Assembly (NCBI GenBank): GCA_902611815.1 | Contig: CACMAZ010000005.1 | Coordinates: 1 to 64,000 of the forward strand | Length of the DNA stretch: 64,000 nucleotides | Reading direction: 5' to 3' | Source of the DNA: an uncultured Pelagibacteraceae bacterium | Lineage (GTDB): Bacteria > Pseudomonadota > Alphaproteobacteria > Pelagibacterales > Pelagibacteraceae | Part shown: in pieces, positions 1 to 9,381 of the stretch | Layout of the letters: the number at the start of each line of letters is the position of its first letter | Numbering within the stretch: position 1 is the stretch's first letter | Position numbers and translations under genes: made by a program | Notes under the pieces: generated by a model | The model's input: only the letters and a program-made list of their open reading frames with translations | Database searches by the model: none | Told to the model about the DNA's origin: nothing

Positions 1-429
1 AATACCATGACTTCTACCCATACAAGGTGTGAATTTATATTTTTTAGATTGTTTTTTTAAAACTTTTAAAATTTGATCTATGTCTTTAAGAATTATTTTA
101 CCAGACTGAATTAATTGTATATTAAAACTAGTATCTAAAACATCAGACGAAGTCATACCTTGATGAAGATATCTTGCTTTTATTCCCGCTTTTTCAGTGA
201 CAGAAGTTAAAAAAGCAATTACATCGTGTCTAACCTGACTTTCAATCTGATGAATTCTTTTTACATTAATTTTTGCTTTTTTTCTTACAATTGATGATAC
301 ACCCCTTGGTATTTGACCAAGCTTTTCCATTGCTTGTGCCGCAGCTATTTCTACATCAAGCCAAATTTTATACTTATTCTCTTCAGACCAAATACTTGTG
401 AGTTCTTTTCTGGAATATCTAGATATCAT
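1..429 (-). CDS. purB: adenylosuccinate lyase, N-terminal part (runs off window start)
   Basis: Reverse-strand translation MISRYSRKELTSIWSEENKYKIWLDVEIAAAQAMEKLG...SSDVLDTSFNIQL...CMGRSHGI matches the PurB N-terminus. Confidence 0.9.
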   Translation of the reverse strand, partial: MISRYSRKELTSIWSEENKYKIWLDVEIAAAQAMEKLGQIPRGVSSIVRKKAKINVKRIHQIESQVRHDVIAFLTSVTEKAGIKARYLHQGMTSSDVLDTSFNIQLIQSGKIILKDIDQILKVLKKQSKKYKFTPCMGRSHGI

Positions 430-1202
430 TAATTATAAGGAGGCCTCTTTAAGTTTTTAACAGATTCTGTAAAAATTTCATATCCATTATCAGTTATACC
501 AACTGTATGTTCGAATTGCGCAGATAAACCTTTGTCTTTAGTCACGGCCGTCCATCCATCATTTAAAATTTTAACCTCATATTTACCAGCATTAATCATT
601 GGCTCTATAGTAAATGTCATTCCAGGTTGTAATTCAGGTCCTGTATCCTTTTTTCCATAATGTAATACATTTGGACTTTGGTGAAACACATCACCTATAC
701 CATGTCCACAAAAATCTCTTACAACACTAAAACCTGCTTTTTCCACATGAGTTTGTATTTCATGACCAATATCACCTAATTTTTTCCCAGGTTTTAAAAT
801 TTCAATTGATTTCATTAAAGATTCATAAGTAACATTAATTAAATTCATTGATTTGACCGAGGGTTTTCCCACTGTAAACATTCGACTTGTATCACCGTAA
901 TGATTGTGAAGTATTGCAGTCACATCGATATTTAATATATCTCCATCTTCCAAAACTCTCTCACCAGGTATTCCATGACAAACAACATGATTTAATGATG
1001 TACATATAGATTTATTAAAACCACGATAATAAAGTGGGGCAGAGTGGCCACCGTTATCTTTGATAAATTCATAACACAACTCATCTATTTTATTAGTGCT
1101 TAAACCAGGTTTAATATAATCTGTAATCATGTCTAGAGTACTAGATGCAAGTGACCCAGCTTTTCTCATTTTTTCAAATTTCTCAGAATAATTATTCATC
1201 AA
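429..1202 (-). CDS. map: type I methionine aminopeptidase
   Basis: NHYGDTSRMF, CGHGIG, FTIEPM and EHTVGIT motifs with metal ligands retained. Confidence 0.95.
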   Translation of the reverse strand: MMNNYSEKFEKMRKAGSLASSTLDMITDYIKPGLSTNKIDELCYEFIKDNGGHSAPLYYRGFNKSICTSLNHVVCHGIPGERVLEDGDILNIDVTAILHNHYGDTSRMFTVGKPSVKSMNLINVTYESLMKSIEILKPGKKLGDIGHEIQTHVEKAGFSVVRDFCGHGIGDVFHQSPNVLHYGKKDTGPELQPGMTFTIEPMINAGKYEVKILNDGWTAVTKDKGLSAQFEHTVGITDNGYEIFTESVKNLKRPPYN

Positions 1203-1878
1203 TAATATTTATTTTTTTTTCAATTTTAATTTCTTTGTTACTCAATAAACATCTATAGGCTAAAAACTTCACGCCACTCTTTTTAGCTATTAAATAATTT
1301 TTGTAATAATTTAAATCTATATCTTTAGCTATTTTAAAGTTATTAATACCTTGTATTTGAGTTAAAAAAAAGACAAATGGTTTATACCCTTGTTTTAAAG
1401 CTTCAATTAACTTTTTTAGATGCTTGGTGCCTCTTTCAGTAACTGCATCAGGAAATTCAGCTACTTTTTGATCTCTTAAAAGAGTAACATTTTTTACTTC
1501 AATTATATTTTTATCACACAAAAAATCGAACCTAGTATCACTTGAAAACTTAAATTCAGGTTTAATATTTTTGATAGATTTAAACTCTTTGATCAATCCC
1601 TTGTTTAAACCATCGGCAACAATTTTATTTGCTCTGTGAGTGTTTACTCCAACTAATTTTTTATTAGCTTCTATTATTTCTAAAGTAAATTTCAGCTTTC
1701 TTTTTGGATCGTCATTTTTAGATAAAAATACTGTATTATCTTTATCTAAAAGACCTTTCATTGAACCTGTGTTAGGACAATGAGCTGTAACTATTGAATT
1801 ATTTACTTTTATATCTGTAAAAAATCTTTTATATCGCTTGATTAATTTGCCTTTAATTAAAGTATTGGTAAATTTCAT
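1192..1878 (-). CDS. sfsA: SfsA family sugar fermentation stimulation protein/DNA-binding nuclease
   Basis: HCPNTGSMKGL, DTRFDFLC, EVKNVTL, FPDAVTERGTKHL motifs; start placed at internal ATG (MKFTNTLIKGKLIKRYKRF). Confidence 0.92.
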   Translation of the reverse strand: MKFTNTLIKGKLIKRYKRFFTDIKVNNSIVTAHCPNTGSMKGLLDKDNTVFLSKNDDPKRKLKFTLEIIEANKKLVGVNTHRANKIVADGLNKGLIKEFKSIKNIKPEFKFSSDTRFDFLCDKNIIEVKNVTLLRDQKVAEFPDAVTERGTKHLKKLIEALKQGYKPFVFFLTQIQGINNFKIAKDIDLNYYKNYLIAKKSGVKFLAYRCLLSNKEIKIEKKINIIDE

Positions 1879-1900
1879 TATATTTAATTTATATTTGTAT

Positions 1901-2644
1901 ATGTCAAATAAGAAAGAAATAATTGCTGGAATTATAATTATTGGTAACGAAGTACTATCTGGTAGAACCAAAGATATCAATACAAGTACACTTGCCACAT
2001 GGCTAAATTCTTTAGGGGTAAAAGTCAAAGAAGTAAAAATTATACCTGATGATGAACAAACAATTATAAATACTGTTAATCAATACCGTAAATCTTATGA
2101 TTATGTATTTACTACAGGCGGAATTGGACCAACACATGATGATATAACAGCAGAGTCAATTTCAAAAGCTTTTAATATAGAGTACGGTTTTCACAAAGAG
2201 GCATATTCAATTTTAGAAAGTTATTATAAACCAGGTGAGTTTAATGATGGTCGTCAGAAAATGGCAAAAATGCCTGTAACTGCCAATTTAATATATAACC
2301 CCTCAAGTGGATCACCAGGTTTTTATTTAGAAAACGTTTTTTGTTTACCTGGAGTACCATCAATAATGCAGTCAATGCTTGGAAGTTTAACAAATAAAAT
2401 TGCAGGTGGCGAACCTATATTAAGCGAAACAATAAACTTACGGACTGTTGAAAGCGAAATAGCAAAATCATTAACTGATGTACAAAATAAAAATACTGAT
2501 GTCGAAATTGGTAGCTATCCCTTTTTTAAAGCAGGTAAGCTTGGAGTAGCAATAGTTCTTAGATCAACAGATAAAAACAAAATTGAATTTTGTAAATCAG
2601 AAATAATTAAATTTGTTAAAGACAAAGAAATTCAAATAGTTTAA
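1901..2644 (+). CDS. molybdopterin-binding domain protein (CinA N-terminal/MoaB-like)
   Basis: IIGNEVLSGRTKDINT and TTGGIGPTHDDITAESI motifs; start placed at MSNKKEIIAG. Confidence 0.85.
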   Translation: MSNKKEIIAGIIIIGNEVLSGRTKDINTSTLATWLNSLGVKVKEVKIIPDDEQTIINTVNQYRKSYDYVFTTGGIGPTHDDITAESISKAFNIEYGFHKEAYSILESYYKPGEFNDGRQKMAKMPVTANLIYNPSSGSPGFYLENVFCLPGVPSIMQSMLGSLTNKIAGGEPILSETINLRTVESEIAKSLTDVQNKNTDVEIGSYPFFKAGKLGVAIVLRSTDKNKIEFCKSEIIKFVKDKEIQIV

Positions 2645-2650
2645 ATCACA

Positions 2651-3055
2651 ATGTTATATTTTGCTTACGGTAGTAACTTAAATCATTTTCAAATGAAAAA
2701 AAGATGCAAGGACTCTAAATATATAAAGAAATTTGAAATCAAAGATTTTAGACTTACATTCAGAAGTAAATATGGTGTTGCTGATATAGAAAGTAAAAAA
2801 AATTATTCCATACAAGGTGGCCTTTATGAAATATCTAAATCAGATGAAAAAAAACTCGATATTTATGAGGATTTTCCAATTTTATATAAAAAAATATATT
2901 TTGATAATGATAGTCAAAAAATTATGGCATACAGCATGGTTAAAAAGAGTTTATTTATTTACCCAAGCAAAAGGTATCTTGATGTAATTAAACAAGGATA
3001 CAAAGACTGTAAATTAGATATCAAATATTTAGAAAAAGCTCTTAGAAAATTTTAA
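2651..3055 (+). CDS. gamma-glutamylcyclotransferase-like (AIG2/GGCT) family protein
   Basis: N-terminal FAYGSNLN motif, LYEIS, LDIYEDFP. Confidence 0.75.
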   Translation: MLYFAYGSNLNHFQMKKRCKDSKYIKKFEIKDFRLTFRSKYGVADIESKKNYSIQGGLYEISKSDEKKLDIYEDFPILYKKIYFDNDSQKIMAYSMVKKSLFIYPSKRYLDVIKQGYKDCKLDIKYLEKALRKF

Positions 3056-3742
3056 ATGCGTTCAAAGTACGAAATTTTTAAAATTGGAATAAAAGATGTT
3101 GCACCACATTTGTTATCAGTTTTTCCTTTTGGAATAATATTTGGTGCAATTGGCATTGAACTGGGTTTTAGTCCATTATTCACTTATGCAACTTCTTTAA
3201 TAATTTTTGGTGGTGCTTCGCAAATAGTTTTTCTACAACTTTTATCTGGTGGCGCATCTTCATTAATTGCAATTACATCTGTTGGGGTAATAAATTCAAG
3301 ACATTTCTTATATGGTGCAGTATTATCTGAATACTTACAAAAATTATCTTTAATTAAAAAACTTTTAATTTCTTATTTTATAGTCGATCAAGGATTTGCT
3401 GTTTCAAATCAGTATTTTAAAAAAAATCCAACTGAGGAATTTAATCATTATCATCTAATTGGTTCAGGAATAATACTTTGGTTTATCTGGCAGGTTTCCA
3501 CAATAATAGGAATTTACTTAGGATCTATTGTACCTGAGGAACTTGGATTAAAATTTGCAATTCCTCTAACGTTCATTGCAATAATAGTAAATGAGTTAAG
3601 AAAATTTGATCATGTTTTAGTTATGCTAGTTTCAGGTTTAGCAGCTACTTTTTTTTATAATGCCCCCTTCAAAACTTACATAATAATTTCACCACTCATT
3701 GGACTTTTTGCAGCGATGATAATTAATAAATTAAAAAAATGA
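3056..3742 (+). CDS. azlC: AzlC family permease (branched-chain amino acid export, large subunit)
   Basis: Multi-TM protein, FGIIFGA...GGASQ, INSRHFLYG; followed by AzlD-like ORF. Confidence 0.85.
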   Translation: MRSKYEIFKIGIKDVAPHLLSVFPFGIIFGAIGIELGFSPLFTYATSLIIFGGASQIVFLQLLSGGASSLIAITSVGVINSRHFLYGAVLSEYLQKLSLIKKLLISYFIVDQGFAVSNQYFKKNPTEEFNHYHLIGSGIILWFIWQVSTIIGIYLGSIVPEELGLKFAIPLTFIAIIVNELRKFDHVLVMLVSGLAATFFYNAPFKTYIIISPLIGLFAAMIINKLKK

Positions 3743-4050
3743 CCTGGACTTCAATTTTTATAGCTGGAATTTTAACTTATTTTACAAGAATGAGCATGGT
3801 TACATTGATCAGAAAAGAAATGATAAGTGATAATTTAAGAAAGATTTTAAATTATGTACCATCTGTAGTTTTCCCTTCAATAATATTTCCTGGGGTTTTG
3901 TTAGATGATTTCGGAGCCTTCGTTACTATAAGTGATCCAAAAATATTTGGAGCTTTAACTGCTTTAGTTATTGGGTTTTTTACAAGAAATGTTATTTTAA
4001 CAATTGTGTCAGGGCTATCTTCATATTGGATTGTTATTTTTGTTTTCTAA
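3739..4050 (+). CDS. azlD: AzlD family small membrane protein
   Basis: 103 aa, TM helices, ATGA overlap with azlC. Confidence 0.8.
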   Translation: MTWTSIFIAGILTYFTRMSMVTLIRKEMISDNLRKILNYVPSVVFPSIIFPGVLLDDFGAFVTISDPKIFGALTALVIGFFTRNVILTIVSGLSSYWIVIFVF

Positions 4051-5780
4051 TTAGATAACCAAACTGTTTCAGAAGGTTTTAAGATTAATCTTTTACTAAT
4101 AATATTAACTTTTTTACTTAAAAGGTTTTTATATTTATCTTGATTGTTAGCTAATAAAACAATTTGTGATTTTGAAGACATATTTGTAATACAAATAATA
4201 GTTTGTTTTTTATCTAAACTCACTCTTTTATAGGCGAGTATTTTTTTACCAAAAGATAAACATCGCATAGATGCGTTTGGATGGAATGCTTTTTGTTTTT
4301 TTCTTATTTTTAATAAATTAGTAATATGATCGTAGTAAATTTTTTGTTTGGATTTTTTATCTTTTAAAAATCTATCTAATTTTACTTTGTTCCATTTATA
4401 TCTATTAAGATCTCTTTTATTATTAGATATAACATATTTATATTCGTCATTAGCCTTGCCAAATATTGAATTAAAGTAAACAGCGGGCACACCCTCAATG
4501 GAAAACATTATTGCATGCGCTGAGACATATCTTTCTAAAGAATATAATCCTTTTTTGTCATAATCAGTATTTTTGAAAGCGTTAAAGAGAGTTATATTGA
4601 CTTCATAAACTTTTTTTTGTGCTTTATTTATTTTTCTATAAGAAAGCTGAGCTCCATTTTTTTTCAATCTTTTAAATAAGTTATCAAGAGTGCCCTTGTT
4701 TAAATAACCTTCAGCAGGTCTCATTCCTATACCATCATGTGAAGCGATAAAATTAAAATAGTTATTTTTTAATTTTGTAGATGGTAATTTTTTTATCCAT
4801 TGATTTAGTTTTGAACTATCTTCAAAAAGAAAAGCATGAATTAAAAGGGGAGGTAAAGTAAAATTATATATCCAGTTAGCTTCATCATTCTTTTTTCCAA
4901 AATAACTTAAGTTTTCTTTTTCGGGTAAATTAGTTTCAGTAATTAAATAAGGAGAATTTTGTAAAGAGTTACATATTATTCTTAGTAATTTAATTACTTC
5001 GTGAGTTTGCTTGAGATTTATACATTTAGTACCACTTTCTTTCCATAAATAGGCTATTGCATCTAATCTAAAAATTGAAACTCCATGACATGCTAAGTTG
5101 ATCATGATTTTAATAAAACGCATTAAAACTTTTGGATTTTTAAAATTTAAATCTATTTGATCAGAACTAAATGTTCTCCATATAAAATCGGGTTTATTAA
5201 ATACATGAATCTTCTTAAGTAATCTATTTTCCCGTGGTCTTACAACTTTAGAAACATCAAATCTTTTGTTAACTTTTATAAAGTAATCCTTGCCTGGTGA
5301 TTTATCTTTTAAAAAATTTTTAAACCATAGTCCCTTCGAGGAGGCATGATTTATAACAATATCAGCCATAATATTATTTTTTTTTGAAAAATTATTTATA
5401 TCTGCCCAAGAACCTAATTTACTATCAATTTTGTAATGATCTTTAACAGCAAATCCACTGTCACTACTTGAGGGATAAAATGGTAAAAAATGTATTGTAT
5501 TAAAATACCTTGATAAATTTTTGTTATAAAAATTCTTAAATGACTTTATTGAATTTATTTTTCCATTTTCATAAACACTATCACCATAACAAATCACAAC
5601 CGAAGTATCTTCGGATATTTTCAATTTTTTAGTTTTAGCTTTTAATATTTTTTTATTAGAAATTTTGATTAATTCAAAAATTTCATCAGAAAATATTTTC
5701 AAGTCCTTATTATTAAAATTTTTACTATAAATATTTTTTAGCTTAGAATTTATTTGACTTTTTACTGTGCTTGATAACAT
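4047..5780 (-). CDS. GH13 sucrose-phosphorylase-like enzyme, probably glucosylglycerate phosphorylase
   Basis: CYGDSVY, FRLDAIAYLWKE (nucleophile), LITETNLPEKENLSYFG (acid/base), ASHDGIGMRPAEG; adjacent to gpgS-like gene. Confidence 0.75.
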   Translation of the reverse strand: MLSSTVKSQINSKLKNIYSKNFNNKDLKIFSDEIFELIKISNKKILKAKTKKLKISEDTSVVICYGDSVYENGKINSIKSFKNFYNKNLSRYFNTIHFLPFYPSSSDSGFAVKDHYKIDSKLGSWADINNFSKKNNIMADIVINHASSKGLWFKNFLKDKSPGKDYFIKVNKRFDVSKVVRPRENRLLKKIHVFNKPDFIWRTFSSDQIDLNFKNPKVLMRFIKIMINLACHGVSIFRLDAIAYLWKESGTKCINLKQTHEVIKLLRIICNSLQNSPYLITETNLPEKENLSYFGKKNDEANWIYNFTLPPLLIHAFLFEDSSKLNQWIKKLPSTKLKNNYFNFIASHDGIGMRPAEGYLNKGTLDNLFKRLKKNGAQLSYRKINKAQKKVYEVNITLFNAFKNTDYDKKGLYSLERYVSAHAIMFSIEGVPAVYFNSIFGKANDEYKYVISNNKRDLNRYKWNKVKLDRFLKDKKSKQKIYYDHITNLLKIRKKQKAFHPNASMRCLSFGKKILAYKRVSLDKKQTIICITNMSSKSQIVLLANNQDKYKNLLSKKVNIISKRLILKPSETVWLSN

Positions 5781-7000
5781 TAAATAAATTTTTTATTATC
5801 TTCACTAACAGCTTCATTTAATCTTACAAGAAAATCAGGTATTGCACTTTTCACTCTACTCCAAGTTGGAATAAATGGTGTGTCCATTGGATTAATGTAA
5901 AAAGCTTCTCCTGCTTTCATAATATTTACTGCAAATAATTCAACAGCCTCCTCTTCTTTGTGAGAATCGAATTTTAATCCATTCATTGCAGCATCACTTC
6001 TATAAATATCAATTAAGTCTAATGCTGATCTGTAATAAGTTGCTTTTAAAGATCTGAATGTTTCTCTACTAAATGAGTTTCCTTGAGTGGCTAATTTTTT
6101 TATAAATGTTTTTATAATGTCAATTGACATTTTTGAAAGTCCTTTAGTTTCGTCATCGATAGATAGATCCTGATGTTTATGATCATAAGCATCTGCCAAA
6201 TCAACTTGGCATATATTATTTGGTGAAAAACTTCTTTGCATCTCTGATAATATTCCAACTTCTATACCCCAATCTGATGAAATTCTTAATTCTGGTAATA
6301 CATTACGTCTGAATGAAAATTCACCTGCTAAAGGATATTTAAATGATTTCATAAAATTTAGATAGTCACTTTGACCTATAGTTTTTTCTAATGCTGTTAA
6401 CAAGGGTCCAACCAAAAGTCTTGCTACTCTTCCATTCATTTTATTGTTTGCAATTCTTGGATAATAACCTTTACAAAATTCAAAGTTGAACAATGGGTTT
6501 ACAACTGGATAAAATAATTTAGCCAACATTCTTCTATCGTAAGTTTTTATATCACAATCATGTAAAGCTACTGATCTAGCCGTATCTCTTGCTATACACA
6601 TACCTATGCAATACCAAACATTTCTACCTTTACCCATTTGGTTTGGTGCTAAATTTTTCTTCTTTAACTCACTATCTAATTTTTTAAGCTTAGGTCCATC
6701 GTTCCATAAAATTGTGAAAGGAACATTTATTTTTTTAAAAAATTTCCAAGCTTTTTTAGCTTGGCTTTCTGAGGCTTTATCTAAACCTATAATTACATGG
6801 TTTAAATATTTTGTCTTACTTATTTGATCTACAATATTAGTTAGAGCAGAACCCTCTAGTTCTGAATATAAACATGGAAGAATTAATTCCATTTTTCTTT
6901 CTTTAGAAAAATTTAGTAAATCCTTTTCAATTTCAGTTGTGGATTTTGTTCCAAAATCATGAAGTGTTGAAACGATACCATTTTGAGAAAAATCACCCAT
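5780..7000 (-). CDS. gpgS: glucosyl-3-phosphoglycerate synthase-like glycosyltransferase (GT81-like)
   Basis: KGRNVW, ALHDCDIKTYDRRMLAKLFYPV, SSDWGIEVG..., VDLADAYDHKHQ motifs. Confidence 0.82.
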   Translation of the reverse strand: MGDFSQNGIVSTLHDFGTKSTTEIEKDLLNFSKERKMELILPCLYSELEGSALTNIVDQISKTKYLNHVIIGLDKASESQAKKAWKFFKKINVPFTILWNDGPKLKKLDSELKKKNLAPNQMGKGRNVWYCIGMCIARDTARSVALHDCDIKTYDRRMLAKLFYPVVNPLFNFEFCKGYYPRIANNKMNGRVARLLVGPLLTALEKTIGQSDYLNFMKSFKYPLAGEFSFRRNVLPELRISSDWGIEVGILSEMQRSFSPNNICQVDLADAYDHKHQDLSIDDETKGLSKMSIDIIKTFIKKLATQGNSFSRETFRSLKATYYRSALDLIDIYRSDAAMNGLKFDSHKEEEAVELFAVNIMKAGEAFYINPMDTPFIPTWSRVKSAIPDFLVRLNEAVSEDNKKFI

Positions 7001-7017
7001 AACTTATTCTAGTAACA

Positions 7018-7818
7018 TTATTTTATTTTATCCAGAGCCAATTTGACTACCTCTTCCCATCCCTCTGGTGCAGGATTTTTTGACACTAGACAATTATCTA
7101 TGTTTATTTTTTCCATTGTAAATTTATCATTAAAGACTAAACAAGGTATATCGCTATTTTTAAGCATATCTAGATCATTGAAATTATCTCCAACTCCAAT
7201 TGTAATTAGTTTCTCTTTGCTTATTTTCTTAAATATTTTTACAACATGTTTCATCGCCTGAGATTTACTTATTTTATCACAAAGATTAATTACTCTTCCT
7301 CCTTCTTGTAAGGAAAGACCAACATTATTTACAGATTTAAAAAGATCAGTTTTTTGAATTTTCGAACCTTCAAATATCAGCGGTATAGTATATTCTCTAT
7401 TTATTGCTAATTTGACCTTATCTTTTGGAACTCCAAAAATTTCTGATTGTTTATCGGTTTTTAATTTTTTAATAAATTTACATTTTGATTTGTATTTACT
7501 AGAAATTTTGTTATCAAATATTTCTATAATTTCATTAATTTCTCTACTTAAACTTATCTTTTCAGGAAAACTTGAATTAATTAAATTTAGATTATAAATA
7601 GCAGCACCATTTTCAACTATAAAAGGTAAATCTTCATCCAATTCTTTATTAAAAATGTCTATTTCTTTTTTTGTTTTACTAGAATTAGGAATTATAAAAA
7701 TTCCTTTAGAAATTAAATCTTTAATATATTTTGAAATTTTATCGAACTTAAAAGTATCTCTATCTAGTAAACTTCCATCTAAATCTGTAAATATTAAAAC
7801 TTTATGGTTGGCATTCAT
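7018..7818 (-). CDS. HAD-IIB phosphatase, mannosyl/glucosyl-3-phosphoglycerate phosphatase-like
   Basis: FTDLDGSLLD, IPNSSKTKKEI, GVGDNFNDLDML motifs; adjacent to gpgS. Confidence 0.82.
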   Translation of the reverse strand: MNANHKVLIFTDLDGSLLDRDTFKFDKISKYIKDLISKGIFIIPNSSKTKKEIDIFNKELDEDLPFIVENGAAIYNLNLINSSFPEKISLSREINEIIEIFDNKISSKYKSKCKFIKKLKTDKQSEIFGVPKDKVKLAINREYTIPLIFEGSKIQKTDLFKSVNNVGLSLQEGGRVINLCDKISKSQAMKHVVKIFKKISKEKLITIGVGDNFNDLDMLKNSDIPCLVFNDKFTMEKINIDNCLVSKNPAPEGWEEVVKLALDKIK

Positions 7819-9263
7819 TAAATATCAACAACGAGCGTATCTTTAGAACCGCCACCTCTTGAACTATTTACTATAGTGCTTCCTTTTCTAAGAGCAACAC
7901 GCGTTAAACCACCCATTGTTACATAGGTTTCTTTTCCAGATAATATAAAAGGTCTTAAATCTTGGTGTCGTGGTTCAAATAAATCACCTTGAAGAGTGGG
8001 AGTTGTAGATAATACTTCTAATGGCTGGGCAATATAATTTCTTGGGTTGTCTTTAATTCTTTTTTGAAATATTTCTCTTTCTTTTATTTTAGCTTTAGGT
8101 CCAATCATAATACCATACCCACCAGATCCATCTGCTGGTTTCACAACCATTTTTCCAATATTTTCAATTACATGATCTCTTTGCAGTTTTTCAAAACATC
8201 TAAATGTTTCAACTTGTTTAAGTTTTGGCTCTTCTCCTAGATAGTATTTTATTATTTCTGGTACATAAGAATAAATTAATTTATCATCTGCAAAACCTGT
8301 ACCTGGAGCATTTAATATTGCAACATTTCCTTTTCTGTAAGCTTTGAATAAACCTGGGACACCTATTAAAGATCCTTTAAAAAAAGATTTTGGATCTAAA
8401 AAAGTATCATTAAGTCTTCTATAAATACAATCAACCCTAATTCCACCACCTATCGTTTTCATGAAAACTTTATCATTTTCAACATAAAGATCTTTTCCTT
8501 CAACAAGAGCTACTCCCATTTGTTGAGCTAAAAATGAATGTTCAAAGTATGCAGAGTTATAAATCCCTGGTGTTAAAACAACCATGTGAGGATTTTTTGT
8601 TTGGTAAGGTATTGCATCATGCATACAATGATAAAGTCTATTGCAATAATGACCAATAGGAGAAACTCTATATCTTGTAAATATTTGAGGAAACACCTGA
8701 CTCATCACCATTCTATTTTCAAGCATGTACGATACACCCGATGGAACTTGTAAATTGTCTTCAAGTACTAAAAAATCACCACTAATATTTCTTATTAAAT
8801 CAATACCAGATATGTGAGACCAAATTTTCCTTTTAGGACTAAAGCCTTCACATTGTTTTAGATAATTTTTTGATTTAAATACTATGTCTTCTGGAATGAT
8901 TTTATCCTTAAATATTCTTTTTTTATTATAAACATCATCAATAAATAAATTTAATGCCTTTGATCTTTGAATTAGTCCCTTTTTGACCTTATTCCATTTT
9001 GTTTTTAAAACAATTCTAGGGATAATATCTAAGGGCCATTTTTTTTCTTCTGCAGCTTTTTTATCAGCAGAGTATACTTTAAAATTTATTCCTCTCGAAT
9101 CTATTGTACTCATACAGTTTCTATCTATCTCTTGTAGTTTTTTTTTACCGTGTCGGTCTAAAATGCTTGAAATAATTTTAGCTTCTTTTCTTAACTTTCT
9201 TTCAGGTGTTAAGTATTCATCATAAGATGATTTAGCATCATAGTTTTTCCAAAGACTAGTCAT
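7818..9263 (-). CDS. circularly permuted ATP-grasp type 2 protein
   Basis: EDNLQVPSGVSYMLENR, VVLTPGIYNSAYFEH, GGIRVDCIYRRLNDTFLDP, VKPADGSGGYG, NSSRGGGSKDTLVVD. Confidence 0.9.
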   Translation of the reverse strand: MTSLWKNYDAKSSYDEYLTPERKLRKEAKIISSILDRHGKKKLQEIDRNCMSTIDSRGINFKVYSADKKAAEEKKWPLDIIPRIVLKTKWNKVKKGLIQRSKALNLFIDDVYNKKRIFKDKIIPEDIVFKSKNYLKQCEGFSPKRKIWSHISGIDLIRNISGDFLVLEDNLQVPSGVSYMLENRMVMSQVFPQIFTRYRVSPIGHYCNRLYHCMHDAIPYQTKNPHMVVLTPGIYNSAYFEHSFLAQQMGVALVEGKDLYVENDKVFMKTIGGGIRVDCIYRRLNDTFLDPKSFFKGSLIGVPGLFKAYRKGNVAILNAPGTGFADDKLIYSYVPEIIKYYLGEEPKLKQVETFRCFEKLQRDHVIENIGKMVVKPADGSGGYGIMIGPKAKIKEREIFQKRIKDNPRNYIAQPLEVLSTTPTLQGDLFEPRHQDLRPFILSGKETYVTMGGLTRVALRKGSTIVNSSRGGGSKDTLVVDI

Positions 9264-9332
9264 TTAACATATTATTATAAATATTCATTTAATTATAAGT
9301 GCAAATTATATATACCTGTTATGAGTTTTTGG

Positions 9333-9365
9333 GGTATATATATAAGTCGAGGTATATATATAAGT
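9333..9365. repeat. two direct copies of GGTATATATATAAGT separated by CGA, in the ATP-grasp/Anbu divergent intergenic region
   Basis: Copies at 9333-9347 and 9351-9365 (18-bp period); inverted TATATATACC at 9307-9316. Confidence 0.8.
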
Positions 9366-9381
9366 AATTATCTAAAAAACA

